Assembly (NCBI GenBank): GCA_963682025.1
Contig: OY821517.1
Coordinates: 300,704,844 to 300,768,843 of the forward strand
Direction: 5' to 3'
DNA from: Cordilura impudica
Lineage: Eukaryota; Arthropoda; Insecta; Diptera; Scathophagidae
DNA length: 64,000 nucleotides
Of the stretch, positions 24,691-36,544 are shown in pieces (the first letter of the stretch is position 1; each line of letters begins with the position of its first letter). The position numbers were made by a program, and so were the translations under genes. The notes beneath the pieces were generated by a model. It saw only the letters and a program-made list of their open reading frames with translations, was not told where the DNA came from and did not search any database.

Positions 24691-25058
24691 CTAGCAGATT
24701 GCAGCGCTCGAAATTCGAGTGCAATTTCTAGGCAATTTTATTTCTCAACTTAGCCAATTCACAAACCAACACTTTTTTGGTTTATTATTATTGTGAATGA
24801 AGATAACAATTTCATTAGCTAACACATTAAAAAATTTAATAAACACACACATAGCATACGTATAATTTTATGTATGTGTTAGTAGCAACTTTATATGCAA
24901 TTTACTCAAAATAAAGGAAAAAATCAAAAAATCTGTAAATCTGGTGAACAGCTAAAAAGAAATACCTTTCAAATAATATATGTTTGGTCCAAATCGGGAT
25001 AAAACGGTAGAACAAAACATCGGTAACAAGAAATCGCCTAGCCAAGTAATATTATGGA
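24691..25058 (-). mobile_element. Non-autonomous Helitron copy
   Basis: CTAG at 24691-24694, hairpin GCTCGAAATTCGAGTGC, normal body, 5' terminus slightly mutated (tatggata). Confidence 0.75.
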
Positions 25059-25944
25059 TAAAGAAAATTCTGTAGCAAAACGTGTGTAAAGTTTCAGGCT
25101 CACGACTTTGCAGTGCTGCAATTGCAATCAAATTCAAAAGATAAAACTATTTGCAATTCACATCATACAGTAGCTGCAAAATTATTTAAAGAGACTTTGA
25201 TTGCATTAAATTATAAGACAAATGTCAATCACAACAGTCTCAGCATTAAGTTTTTAATCATTTAACTTGGATCAATGCTGTAACCGCAATTTAGAACATG
25301 TTACGTGTATTTAAAAACGTTCAACTATAAATATAGTTTTTTTATGTCTACATAAACTAGTTTTATTTTTTGCATTAATTAATCTCTAAGATTGAAACAC
25401 CATTTCTAATCTCATTTAATAACATTGTAATCGTTTTGAGTGCATGTCGTATTAATTTATATTAGGTTTTTAATCTGGCTTAGTAAAAACTCATAGGAAT
25501 ACAAATTTGTAATTCAAGGCAGACATTTTTTTTAAGAGTAGTCAAAATCTTATACATTATAGCAAAAACGTGTTTGTTTGATTGTGGATTATGGTGGTCA
25601 AGCTCTATACAAATTTATGAATAGATCATTATACAAAAAATTTTCCCAAAGTACAGTGTACAATTTTATGTATTTTCGATTCAGTTATACCAATAGATTG
25701 ATTTTCGGAAATATTGAAGCATTTTGTTAAAAAGTGGAGTGGGCTAAGTACTACCCGAAAAAGAACAGCCACAATCAATGTAAATAAATTAAATATTCAC
25801 TCCATGGAAGTTTGAAGTTAAATTTTTTTTTTCCAAAAATACATGGTAAAATATAAAGTTGTAGTCCCCTTAGACGAAAGGTGGAAGGAAAATAATCAGC
25901 TAATATGGGCAACTACAATTCATATTAATAATGAGTTTGTGCTT
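25059..25944. other. Unassigned AT-rich sequence
   Basis: Nothing recognised; only short chance ORFs. Confidence 0.35.
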
Positions 25945-26703
25945 ATGTTATATCGATCGACTTGGAATCACTTTCCGTCTATCCGTCTGTGTGTCCATGC
26001 AAACCTTGTCATCAAACTACAGGTCGCAAATATGAACATTATTTGATTAAATTTTGTATATTAGCCTTTATCTGCCACAGGAGAAATACTATTGGTGAAG
26101 AGCGGTGCATTTTCGGACCTAGATCCGATACAACTGACCCCTATGAGATCGACTTAAATTGTCATAAGATCCGAGTAAAATTTGTGCGTGTTTATTACAT
26201 CCATTAAATACTACTAAAAAATAAACCCTGTTGTACAATTCTAAGACATGGCCCACATATGAAGCTTAGGGTGGGTCAATTATTTTTACTCCATGGGCTC
26301 ATCGCGATTCTTGTACTATGGGCCATAACAAGTATATTTGCTGAAGGAACCATATCTCTAAAATCATTTTAAAACCCTCAAAAATTTTGATGAAAAAATC
26401 GATTTATGTCGTATGTGTGTACCCTACATAAAATTAATGATGTGCGATTAGCCCATGGAGATTTTTTCGGCCCCCTACAATTTAACCCACTCTAATGCAG
26501 TAGGATTCCCGATCTTCACTTAAATCTATCAAAAAACAAAAATATTGCTTAGATATTTCTCAAATTTGGTTTTTATAGTTTTTTGCAAAAAATAAGTGAC
26601 CTTAACAAATATGGTCAGAATCGGTCCATTTTTTGAACATGGTCCCTATATAAATAAATAAATATCATCCGATATGAACTTTTTCATATCTGCAGCATAA
26701 ACA
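25945..26703 (-). repeat. PAL22 repeat copy interrupted by a MITE
   Basis: The GGAC tract is reduced to 'ccgtctatccgtctgtg' (25976). Module text runs to 26267, is broken by the element at 26276-26495, then resumes at 'ttcccgatcttcacttaaat' (26509). Its 5' part abuts a second PAL22 copy in opposite orientation at 26704, giving a head-to-head pair. Confidence 0.7.
26276..26495. mobile_element. Short TIR element, TTAGGGTGGGTCAATT ends
   Basis: 220 bp. Left TTAGGGTGGGTCAATT, right inverted TTAGAGTGGGTTAAATT. It splits the PAL22 copy, so it is younger than that copy. The TSD could not be decided because the flanks have diverged. Confidence 0.65.
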
Positions 26704-27485
26704 AACAAGTAAGAAAATTATAGTCGGTCTAGACCGACTATACGGTACCCTATACCATGCGTTTAGAAACCCTATCTCTTAGGCCCAACTAATTGGACAT
26801 AGAAAATAAGCAAAAACCAAATTTGAGTGGGATTTTTATTAATATTTTTTGCTGCAGATATGAAAAAGTTCATATCGGATGCTATATCTATATGGGGACT
26901 AGGTCCAAAAATGGACCGATCCTGATCATGTTTGGTAAAGTCTCTTGTATTTTGCAAAAATATATACAAACAAAATTTGAGAAGAATCAGTGCAATATTT
27001 TTGTTTTTTAACAGATTTAAGTGAAAATCGGGAAGCAGCTCTATATGGGGCCAAAGGGATCATTTTTGGACTACTCATTAATGGATGTAATGAACGCATA
27101 TAAACCCAATTTGAGTAAGATCTATATGACAATTTGGATCTTATGACAATTTATGTCGATTTCATAGGGGTAATTTGTATGGGGGCTAGGTCTGAACATG
27201 GACCGATTCTCAGCAATTTCAATAGCGTACATCCCATGGCCGATAAAAGCTTATATACCAAATTTCATCAAAATATATTCCTATTTGCGACCTGCAGTTT
27301 GATTACTAGGTTTACATGGACACTCAGACGGACGGACGGACGGACGGACATTGTTAAATCAACTCAGAAAGTGATTCTGATTCAATCGGTATAATTAAAG
27401 ATGGGTCTAGGTCAAATATTTTTGGTTGTTACAAACAGCAGCACAAAGGCATTATACCCAAACCACATAGTGGTATAGGGTATAA
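26704..27485 (+). repeat. PAL22 repeat, full-length copy
   Basis: Perfect 22-bp palindrome (ATAGTCGGTCT and its complement), modules in order, (GGAC)n at 27330-27350, end 'ccacatagtggtatagggta' then taaaa. The ORFs inside recur in other copies only because the DNA is repeated. Confidence 0.9.
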
Positions 27486-27702
27486 AAATAGCAATGCCAC
27501 TCAAATTATATTTATGCATGTCATAGGGTATCGTATAGTCAGTCTGGGCGACATGTTTTTTGGAAATTGTTTAGTAAAATATTGTCAAACTTCCATGGAG
27601 TAATTATTTTAATACATCTGTATAGAAAGTGGTCTAACTTTTTCTAATAGTACTGCGCCCGCAGCATAATTACTGCCGGACTGGTATTAAATTTAAAACA
27701 AA

Positions 27703-28912
27703 TTAGCAGAGCCCAGCCCCCGAAATTCGAGTGCAAGTTAGAGGAAATTTTATTTTTTAATTTAATAAATTATTTTATAAGACCCTTAAGTAAATATCGA
27801 TTGCGTTAAAGTCGTTATTGTCGTTATTGGTTTATGTCCAAAATTATTTTTCAACACAGGGCATTTCGTGCACAATTTTTGCAAACACATTAACAAATTT
27901 AATAAACACACAAACTGCATTGTGTAATTTTATGTATGTGTTAGTAGCAACTTTAAATGAATTTTACCCCAAAAGAAATTTAACAAGTAAGAAAATTATA
28001 GTCGGTCTAGACCGACCATATGATACCCTATACCATGGTTTAGAGACTCTATATCTTCGGTCTAACTAATTCGATATCGAAAATAAGAATAAACCAAATT
28101 TGAGTGGCAATGTTATTAATTCTTTTGCTGCAAATATGAAAAAGTTCATATCGGGTGCTATATTTATTTGGGGACTAGGTCGAAAAATGGACCGATTTTG
28201 ACCATATTAGGTAAGGGCACTTATATGTTGAAAAAATATATACAAACCAAATTTGAGAAAAATCTGTGCAATATTTTTGTTTTTTGATAGATTTAAGTGA
28301 AGATCGGGAAGCACCTCATATGGGACCTATGACTAAAAATTGTCCTATAGGTATTATTTTTGGACTACTGATTAATGGATATAATAAACACATACAAACC
28401 CAATTTGACTGAGATAAATATTATAATTTGGATCTTATGGCACTTCATGTCGGTTTCATAAGTGTCACTTGTATGGGGGCTAGGTCTGAACATGGACCGA
28501 TTCTCACCAATTTCAATAGCGTTCATCCCATGGCCGATGAAAGCTTATATACCAAATTTCATCGAAATATATTCATATTTGCGACCTGCAGTTTGATTAC
28601 AAGGTTTACATGGACACACAGACGGACGGACGGACGGACGGACGGACGGACGGACATTGTTATATCGATTCAAAAAGTGATTCTGAATCGATCGGTATAA
28701 TTAAAGATGGGTCTAGGTCAAATAATTTTGGTTGTTACAAACAGCAGCACAAAGTCATTATACCCAAACCACATAGTGGTATAGGGTATAAAAAAGTAAA
28801 AATCTGGTAGACAGCTACAATGAAATACATGAGCTTGTTTCAACAAATTGGGTATAAAACTGACAAAGTTACATCGGCCACAAGAAATCGCCATGCCTAT
28901 TAATATTATAGA
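27703..28912 (-). mobile_element. Helitron copy split by PAL22
   Basis: 3' end TTAG (mutated CTAG) at 27703-27706 with hairpin CCCGAAATTCGAG; 5' start complement at 28911-28912. Helitron text stops at 27981 and resumes at 28794, exactly around the PAL22 copy, which is therefore younger. Confidence 0.75.
27982..28793 (+). repeat. PAL22 repeat inside Helitron
   Basis: Starts aacaagtaagaaaattatag at 27982, ends gtggtatagggtata plus A's at 28793. The (GGAC)n tract at 28621-28655 is the longest in the window. Because the host Helitron is known, both boundaries can be read: insertion was into an A/T run with no TIR. Confidence 0.85.
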
Positions 28913-29574
28913 TATTGTCCGCACGTATGCAACTCTAATTAATATAACTTTTGAATAAGTCATTATGGAAAATGTTCTGTAAAAGTATCAATTGAAAGAA
29001 AAGCAAATTTTCACACTTTTGTATAGAAAGTGTTTGATTTTTTTCGAGTAGTAGTTCGTCCGAGCCACAGTTTTGAAATGTGAAGGATGTAATGTCGTCA
29101 TATTTTCACTTTTGAAAAGTATAAATTTGTACCAAATGTTCCTTAAATATTTTTTTTACCTCGATGATAAATGCTAATGGAGTGTATATTTTTGTACATT
29201 TGTCTGTAAACTGATCGATTGAAGTGAAATGTAGAGATATATCTGGTACTTGTACGATTCCAAAATATATATATATTTTTTTTTATTTATTTTTTTTTTT
29301 TTAGTTTCTTACTTGTTTTTATTATTTATTTATTTTCTGTATTAAATGTATGCTTAAATTTAACATATTACTAATTCAGATAAAAATATTTTAAAATTTG
29401 CATATTTTTAATATTAATAATTTTTAGCCAAGAATCATTTGAATGTTTTTTTTTTTTTTAATATCGTATAATTTCTAAGGTCTCAAAACATTCTTTTTTT
29501 TTTTTATTTTTTTTTTCTAATTTTTTTTTTTTTTATTAATTCATATTTATTGAGACAATTTAAATTACAATTAA
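28913..29574. other. AT-rich stretch with long T runs
   Basis: Poly-T tracts around 29278-29304, 29446-29459 and 29491-29534. No gene or element boundary recognised. Confidence 0.4.
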
Positions 29575-30006
29575 GTGGTCACAAGCAATAACCGCCTAAG
29601 TCGACTTAAGAACGATTTGAGTTATGCATGCTATCATATTCTACTGAAAACGCTTTATATTTGCGTGAAATCCCCATTTCTCTATCAATCTTTATTAAAA
29701 AGTAATTAATGAAAACATACTGACCTAAGTCGTAATGAAGCCCCATTATATTTACATACAAAGCTTTTTTTCTCGAAAGCATGATATTCGACGATTTGGG
29801 TTATGTATGCTATCATGTTCTACTAAAAACGCTTCATATTTACGCGAAATCCCCATTTCTCTAACATTGTTTATTAAAAAGATATAAATAAAAATAAACT
29901 GAACTAAGTCTTAATGAAGCCCCATTACATTTATATAAAAAGTTATTTTTCTTGAAATCATGATTTTCGAATTAGGCGGTTAATGCTTGTGACCACAGAT
30001 ATATAT
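29575..30006. mobile_element. MITE with about 30-bp TIRs, second copy
   Basis: Left 'gtggtcacaagcaataaccg' and right inverted 'cggttaatgcttgtgaccac', with the same two internal units as 11703-12134 but inverted overall. Similar length (about 430 bp). Confidence 0.8.
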
Positions 30007-30059
30007 AAAAATAGAATTGAATGTTGTTTGTTTGTGGTTTTGTATGACATTAAGTGGTG

Positions 30060-30610
30060 GCTAAATCAGAGGACCGGTCTTCTTTAAATTTGTACGGTGT
30101 GTAAGTTTGTATCGGGAAAGTAAAATAGGCTATATTTTTTTAAATATATGAAGTGGGCGTGGCACCTCCCATATATAACAAAATTTTAACATCACATATC
30201 TGGAGCTCTATGACAGTAATAGTCCTGAAAGTTTGTAGTAGTACATGAATTAGTAATGTAAGAAGTCGGACTAAAAATGGACGTGATCAAACCAGTGGGC
30301 GTGGCACCTCCCATACATGATAAATACATATCATTATATATCTGAAGATGGCCAGAGTCTTTAAACTTTCTGCACGTCAATTGGTTGTTAATGTGAGTAG
30401 TCTTACAGAAATGGGCGGGATTGGGTTGGTGGGCGTGGTACCTCCCATACAGAAAATATTATCTGAAGTACCGACAGTCTTGAAATCAGGTATGAATTCA
30501 CGAATGATGAGTATGAAAAGTTATGTGAAATATGGGCGGGATCAAACAAGTGGGCGTGGGAACTCCCATGCAGAGATGCATAGAAATAAGTTATGTGGCA
30601 AAACAACTTT
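30060..30610 (+). repeat. Tandem array, GTGGGCGTGG units, four units
   Basis: 'gtgggcgtggcacctcccat' or close variants begin at 30153, 30295, 30429 and 30550 (spacings 142, 134, 121). Same family as 18100-18430. The 106-codon ORF at 30348-30668 lies inside the array and is rejected as a gene. Confidence 0.8.
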
Positions 30611-30895
30611 TGCCGGATCAGCTATTATATACATATTTGTTATACTATACTTGTATTTATCTAATTAAATGAAAACTGTTAGTTTTTACTACTCGAGCTC
30701 CTCATTCGGCTCATTTACTACTCGAGCAGCTCTAGTAGCTCCATACTCGAGTAATGGAGATCTCAGGATGCTACAAAAATATAAATAATTTTTTTTGTGC
30801 AACTATTAAAGCGGTATATGTATTCCTATGGTCCAAACATTTTTTCAAATTTTTCGAAAGCCGGTATGGTATTGTTAAAATCGATTTTATATAAA

Positions 30896-31680
30896 AACAA
30901 GTAAGAAAATTATAGTCGGTCTAGACCGACTATACGATACCCTATACCATGCGTTTAGAAACCCTATCTCTTAGGCCCAACTAACTGGACATTGAAAATA
31001 AGCACAAACCAAATTTGAGTGGGATTTTTATTAATTTTTTTGGCTGCAGATATGAAAAAGTTCATATCGGATGCTATATCTATAAAGGGACTAGGTCCGA
31101 AAATGGACCGATCCTGATCATGTTTGGTAAAGTCTCTTGTATTTTGCAAAAATATATACAAACAAAATTTGAGAAGAATCAGTGCAATATTTTTGTTTTT
31201 AATATATTTAAGTGAAGATCGGGAAGCAGCTCTATATGGGGTCAAAGGGAGCATTTTTGGACTACTCATTAGTGGATGTAATGAAGGCATACAAACCCAA
31301 TTTGAGTAAGATCTATATGACAATTTGGATCTTATGGCAATTTATGTCGATTTCATATGGGTAATTTGTATGGGGGCTAGGTCTGAACATGGACCGATTC
31401 TCACCAATTTCAATAGCGTTCATCCCATGGCTGATAAAAGCTTATATACCAAATTTCATCAAAATATATTCATATTTGCGACCTGCAGTTTGATTACAAG
31501 CTTTACATGGACACACAGACGGACGGACGGACGGACGGACGGACATTGTTAAATCAACTCAGAAAGTGATTCTGATTCGATCGGTATAATTAAAGATGGG
31601 TCTAGGTCAAATATTTTTGGTTGTTACAAACAGCAGCACAAAGTCATTATACCCAAACCACATAGTGGTATAGGGTATAA
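30896..31680 (+). repeat. PAL22 repeat, full-length copy
   Basis: Perfect palindrome near 30914-30935, three modules, (GGAC)n at 31520-31546, end at 31680. Followed at once by an inverted copy. Confidence 0.9.
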
Positions 31681-32191
31681 ATACCGTTCCGAAGTCGATT
31701 AGTGATGGCTATTTGTCCGCTTGTCCGTCGATCCTTGTAGTCAAACTACAAATCGCAAATATGAATGTGTTTTGATGAAATTTAGTATATAAGCTTTTAT
31801 CGGCCATAGGACGAATACTATTGAAATGGGTGAAAATCGGAGCATGTTCAGACCTAGTCTCCATCCAACTGACCCTATGAGATGGACTTAAACCTATCGA
31901 AAACAAAAATATTGCACAGGTTTTTCTCAAAGTTACTTTGTATATGTTTTTGCATAAACAAATGACTATAAAATATTGTCACCATTTATCGACCTAATTC
32001 CCTTATAAATATAGCATCCGATATAAACTTTTTCAGATCTGGAGGCAAAATAATTAATAAAAAATTCCAGTCAGATTTGGTTTATGCTTCTTTTTATATC
32101 AAATTAGTTGGACTTAAGTCTAATTTTCTTAACGCATGGTATAGGGTATCGCATAGTCGGTCTAGACCGACTATAATTTTCTTACTTGTTT
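31681..32191 (-). repeat. PAL22 repeat, shortened inverted copy
   Basis: Tail-to-tail with the previous copy. Lacks most of the GGAC tract ('tgtccgcttgtccgtcg') and the middle module; ends with palindrome and cttacttgttt at 32191. Confidence 0.75.
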
Positions 32192-32335
32192 AACTTGTTT
32201 TGGTTACTAGAATTATCATAAAAAATTATAATAAAAAACAACGTGAAATGATATAATGTTAACATTTTATTTAATAATTTTAAATAAAAAAACTAGTAAG
32301 AGTGTTAAATTCGGCTGGGCCAAATCTTTGATACC

Positions 32336-32647
32336 ATCCACCTTTTTAATTTTCAATTTTCATTTTTTTTTATCATTTTCCATTTTTCACATTTCAATTT
32401 TCATCTTTCGTTTTTCATTTTTGGTTTTTCATTTTTCATTTTTAGTTTCTCATTTTTCATTTTCCATTTTCCACTTTTCATTTTTCATTTTCCATTTTCG
32501 ATTTTTAATTTTTAATTTTTCATTTTCCGTTTTCCAGTTTTCATTTTTCATTTTCCATTTTTCATTTTTATATTTTCGTTTTTCATTTTTCATTTTCCTT
32601 TTTCCACTTTCCATATTTCATTTTTAATTTTTCATTTTCCATTTTTT

Positions 32648-32680
<33 letters not shown>

Positions 32681-32945
32681 TTAATTTTTCATTTTCCATT
32701 TTGCATTTTCCATTTTCCATTTTTCATTTTCCATTTTCCATTTTTCAATTTTCATTTTTCATTTTTAATTTTTCATTTTTCATTTTTCATTTTCCATTTT
32801 TCATTTTCCCTTTTTAATTTTTAATTTTTCAATTTTCAATTTTCATTTTCCAATTTTCAATTTCCAATTTTCATTTTTCATTTTCCATTTTTCATTTTCC
32901 ATTTTTTATTTTTATTAATTTTTAATTTTTAATATTCAATTTTAA
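32336..32945 (+). repeat. Degenerate CATTTTTCATTTTC array
   Basis: About 600 bp of 6-7 base pyrimidine-rich units (catttttcattttccattt). The 123-codon Phe-rich ORF over it is a low-complexity artefact. Confidence 0.9.
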
Positions 32946-33050
32946 TGATAAGAAAATATGTGGTAAAACTTGCTTAGGCCAATGTGACACGTGCAGTATT
33001 AATATCAGAGTTCAGAAAAAAACACACACTGAATAAAAAACTCGTACATA

Positions 33051-34356
33051 ACGGGTGATTTTTTAAGAGCTTGATAACTTTTTTTTAAAAAAAAACGCAT
33101 AAAATTTGCAAAATCTCATCGGTTCTTTATTTGAAACGTTAGATTGGTCCATGACATTTACTTTTTGAAGATAATTTCATTTAAATGTTGACCGCGGCTG
33201 CGTCTTAGGTGGTCCATTCGGAAAGTCCAATTTTGGGCAACTTTTTCGAGCATTTCGGCCGGAATAGCCCGAATTTCTTCGGAAATGTTGTCTTCCAAAG
33301 CTGGAATAGTTGCTGGCTTATTTCTGTAGACTTTAGACTTGACGTAGCCCCACAAAAAATTGTCTAAAGGCATCAAATCGCATGATCTTGGTGGCCAACT
33401 TACCGGTCCATTTCTTGAGATGAATTGTTCTCCGAAGTTTTCCCTCAAAATGGCCATAGAATCGCGAGCTGTGTGGCATGTAGCGCCATCTTGTTGAAAC
33501 CACATGTCAACCAAGTTCAGTTCTTCCATTTTTGGCAACAAAAAGTTTGTTAGCATCGAACGATAGCGATCGCCATTCACCGTAACGTTGCGTCCAACAG
33601 CATCTTTGAAAAAATACGGTCCAATGATTCCACCAGCGTACAAACCACACCAAACAGTGCATTTTTCGGGATGCATGGGCAGTTCTTGAACGGCTTCTGG
33701 TTGCTCTTCACTCCAAATACGGCAATTTTGCTTATTTACGAAGCCATTCAACCAGAAATGAGCCTCATCGCTGAACAAAATTTGTCGATAAAAAAGCGGA
33801 TTTTCTGCCAACTTTTCTAGGGCCCATTCACTGAAAATTAGACGTTGTGGCAGATCGTTCGGCTTCAGTTCTTGCACGAGCTGTATTTTATACGGTTTTA
33901 CACCAAGATCCTTGCGTAAAATCTTCCATGTGGTCGAATAACACAAACCCAATTGCTGCGAACGGCGACGAATCGACATTTCACGGTTTTCAGTAACACT
34001 CTCAGAAACAGACGCAATATTCTCTTCTGTACGCACTGTACGCATTCGTGTGGTTGGTTTAATGTCCAATAAAGTAAACTGAGTGCGAAACTTGGTCACA
34101 ATCGCATTAATTGTTTGCTCACTTGGTCGATTATGTAGACCATAAATCGGACGTAAAGCGCGAAACACATTTCGAACCGAACACTGATTTTGGTAATAAA
34201 ATTCAATGATTTGCAAGCGTTGCTCGTTAGTAAGTCTATTCATGATGAAATGTCAAAGCATACTGAGCATCTTTCTCTTTGACACCATGTCTGAAATCCC
34301 ACGTGATCTGTCAAATACTAATGCATGAAAATCCTAACCTCAAAAAAATCACCCGT
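33051..34356 (-). mobile_element. DD41D Tc1/mariner element, copy 1
   Basis: 1306 bp with ends ACGGGTGATTTTTT and its inverse, flanked by TA at 33049-33050 and 34357-34358 (the canonical TSD). Holds one full transposase ORF. Inserted in the left arm of the foldback element. Same length as copy 2 at 50320-51625. Confidence 0.92.
33158..34243 (-). CDS. DD41D transposase, copy 1 (361 aa)
   Basis: Cut-and-paste transposase of the IS630/Tc1/mariner superfamily. The N terminus (residues 1-120) is a paired-like HTH region for TIR binding. The catalytic domain has D159 (FSDEAHF), D252 (QQDGATCHTA) and D294 (PLDNFLWG); 41 residues separate the last two, placing it with the DD41D (rosa-like) group. 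The frame is open from ATG to stop and fills the element. Against copy 2 there are five changes: N86, R226, P284, M291, N295 here versus D, C, T, T, Y. M291 and N295 flank the third catalytic Asp and differ from the related element at 58260-59347, so this copy may be impaired even though uninterrupted. Confidence 0.9.
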   Translation of the reverse strand: MNRLTNEQRLQIIEFYYQNQCSVRNVFRALRPIYGLHNRPSEQTINAIVTKFRTQFTLLDIKPTTRMRTVRTEENIASVSESVTENREMSIRRRSQQLGLCYSTTWKILRKDLGVKPYKIQLVQELKPNDLPQRLIFSEWALEKLAENPLFYRQILFSDEAHFWLNGFVNKQNCRIWSEEQPEAVQELPMHPEKCTVWCGLYAGGIIGPYFFKDAVGRNVTVNGDRYRSMLTNFLLPKMEELNLVDMWFQQDGATCHTARDSMAILRENFGEQFISRNGPVSWPPRSCDLMPLDNFLWGYVKSKVYRNKPATIPALEDNISEEIRAIPAEMLEKVAQNWTFRMDHLRRSRGQHLNEIIFKK

Positions 34357-35057
34357 TATATGTAAACAAACATAACTTAGACCAGCACACACATATTTTT
34401 ATTTTCATATCAATTATGTTTGTTTTTAAATTTTCTTCGGTGCCCAACACAACCATGACTGTGTTCGTTTTAATATTTCGTTATTTACACGAACATTTTT
34501 GTATCACGTACTTTTTGTTTCAATCACACATAAAGCACACATTTTTGAGTGTTGCTTTATTTGAAGTTCATGTTCTGGTACGTGTACTGAAAAAAAAAAA
34601 ACAGAACATGTACAATAAACAGGTTCGAGTTCAGTTATATTTTAAGTCGTGTTTAAAAGTCGTGTTTAAAATATAACTGAACTCGAACCTGTTTATTGTA
34701 CATGTTCTGTTTTTTCTTAGAACACGAGCCACAACACGACTTAAAATATAACTGAACTCGAACCTGTTTATTGTACATGTTCTGTTTTTTTTTTTCAGTA
34801 CACGTACCAGAACATGAACTTCAAATAAACAACACTCAAAAATGTGTGGTTTATGTGTGATTGAAACAAAAAGTACGTGATACAAAAATGTTCGTGTAAA
34901 TAACGAAATATTAAAACGACCACAGTCATGGTTGTGTTGGGCACCGAAGAAAATTTAAAAACAAACATAATTGATATGAAAATAAAGATATGTGTTGGCT
35001 GCTTTTGAACAGAACATTGTGTGTTTCATGTGTGTATTTTCTGAACCTTGATTAATA

Positions 35058-35912
35058 TACACACAACTGTAATGACTTCAACAATACGAAGAATTACAAC
35101 ATATACAACATATCTTAAGAAAAACAACAAACACACTGAAAAATTTTATTTTTTCAAGAGTGTTTTCAAAGTTTCATTCATAGCTCGTGAAACCTTTGAC
35201 CCATTTTGACGATTTTAAATAGCAACTCCTTTGGGATGTTAGTAAACGATTTTATATAAAAACGAGCGGTCTAGCTTAGATATTGACGGCGTGATCGTGA
35301 TTTCCACAGACAGACGGACAGACGGTCATCGGTAAATCAACTTCCCTTGTTATAAGGATCAAGAAAATATATATTTTGGGGTCTCAGAAATTTATTTCGA
35401 TGCGTTACAAACGGAATGACAAACCTATGTATACCCTCTGCCACTAAGGTATGGAGGGTATACAAATACTGGCGAGTGAATATTTTATGGAGAATGATAT
35501 TAAGAGTCTTATAAATATTAGTACTGAAATCAAAAATGGTAGTAAAATGTCTAAAGTATTTTGATGGCGAAAGCCTTAAAAGCCTCAAGTTATTAACGTG
35601 AGTAGGCGCGTAAAAATAAGCTGGGCCGTATTAGTGGGTGGGCGTGACACCATGTAAAATACTCTGTATGGAAGGTTTTTGATATCACATATCAGAAAAA
35701 GTTAATAGGAAAACATAACTGTTTCAAAAATGAACTGAATCGAAGGATCTAACTGTTGTTAGATTTCTAAAGTGAACAAACAATAGACAATAGACAAAGT
35801 TCTTTCAGAAAAAAGTAAAGAAAACCAGTAGATTTTCGAACAACGTTTTAATTCTTTATCAGAAGTAAAAACAAAATTGAATAAACATGTATTTATTTCT
35901 CTTTTATTGCAG
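35058..35912. other. Sequence before dsx exon, with acceptor
   Basis: 35270-35465 is a dispersed-repeat fragment ('cagacagacggacagacggt', 'tataccctctgccactaagg'). The end is a good 3' splice site: pyrimidine tract tatttatttctcttttattgcAG with AG at 35911-35912. Inferred to be the end of the intron before the dsx coding exon. Confidence 0.5.
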
Positions 35913-36544
35913 TTACTCATTAAAAACAGCAACAATTGTTGGCAACAATTGCATCCAATTTTATAAGAGTTGATAATAGATCTTCAATCAAATTACACTA
36001 ACAAAATACTCGGTAATAATAATTAAAAAAAAAAAATTAAAACTAAACAAAATGAAAGCAAAAAATAATTTATTAAATTAAAAAAAAAAAAAAAAAAAAT
36101 CAAACATTTTTAGTGAGTAAAATATATATAAAGAAAAAAAATCATCATTTTGGAAGAACATATTTAATATTTTATTATAAAAATGGATGACCCTTAAAGA
36201 AAAGGAAAAACTTAAAGTGCTAAAATAAAAGAATCAAAATCAAAAGCATAAATCAAAAGCAAAATTTATCTCGTGACAATCTAACAATTGCATAAGATTT
36301 TTTTTATTAAACGAATAACAACAAAAAAGAGAAACAGTAAACACAAGTTGTTGTTACTTGTGTGACAAAGTTACTATTAAAAGAAAGATCTCTTAATCTT
36401 ATCTAGTCCATATTATCTCGTGCCTGCCGCTTGGTTTTTGCTTGCTACACATTAAACGTGTCAGGAGTTTGTGTTTTTCGCTGGCTGGTGGTTTTGTTGT
36501 TAACTATATATTTCCAAGCACCAGTTACACAAAAGTCATTTTGA
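35913..36544 (+). other. dsx: Probable 5' UTR part of the dsx exon
   Basis: A-rich, non-coding sequence between the acceptor at 35912 and the start codon. The exon start is inferred from the splice-site match only; a different acceptor closer to the ATG cannot be excluded. Confidence 0.5.

Larger units (their letters stand above)
32997..35057. mobile_element. Foldback element with about 0.3-0.35-kb arms
   Basis: The left arm starts tattaatatcagagttcag (32997), the right arm ends ctgaaccttgattaata (35057), and the arms pair along 34380-34655 with about 34730-34995 ('ggtgcccaacacaaccatga' against its complement near 34928-34947). The centre carries an extra inverted unit ('gaactcgaacctgtttattg' occurs twice at the right of centre and once inverted at the left). 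A DD41D element is inserted in the left arm at 33051-34356. No coding capacity of its own. Confidence 0.75.

Noticed and set aside
27134..27394. Conserved ORFs with 'MDLMAIYVDFI...GARSEHGPIL' recurring at 27134, 28428, 31325, 45741 and 60426
   Set aside because: They recur because they lie in PAL22 DNA copies; each ends in a (GGAC)n-coded TDGRTDGRTD tail, and frames are broken in other copies.
28621..28655. (GGAC)n tracts as CRISPR or satellite arrays
   Set aside because: Simple 4-bp microsatellites within PAL22, without spacers; the genome is eukaryotic.
30348..30668. 106-codon ORF
   Set aside because: Lies in the 140-bp tandem array; other units do not keep the frame.
32256..32627. 123-codon Phe/Ser-rich ORF
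   Set aside because: Product of the CATTTTTC array.
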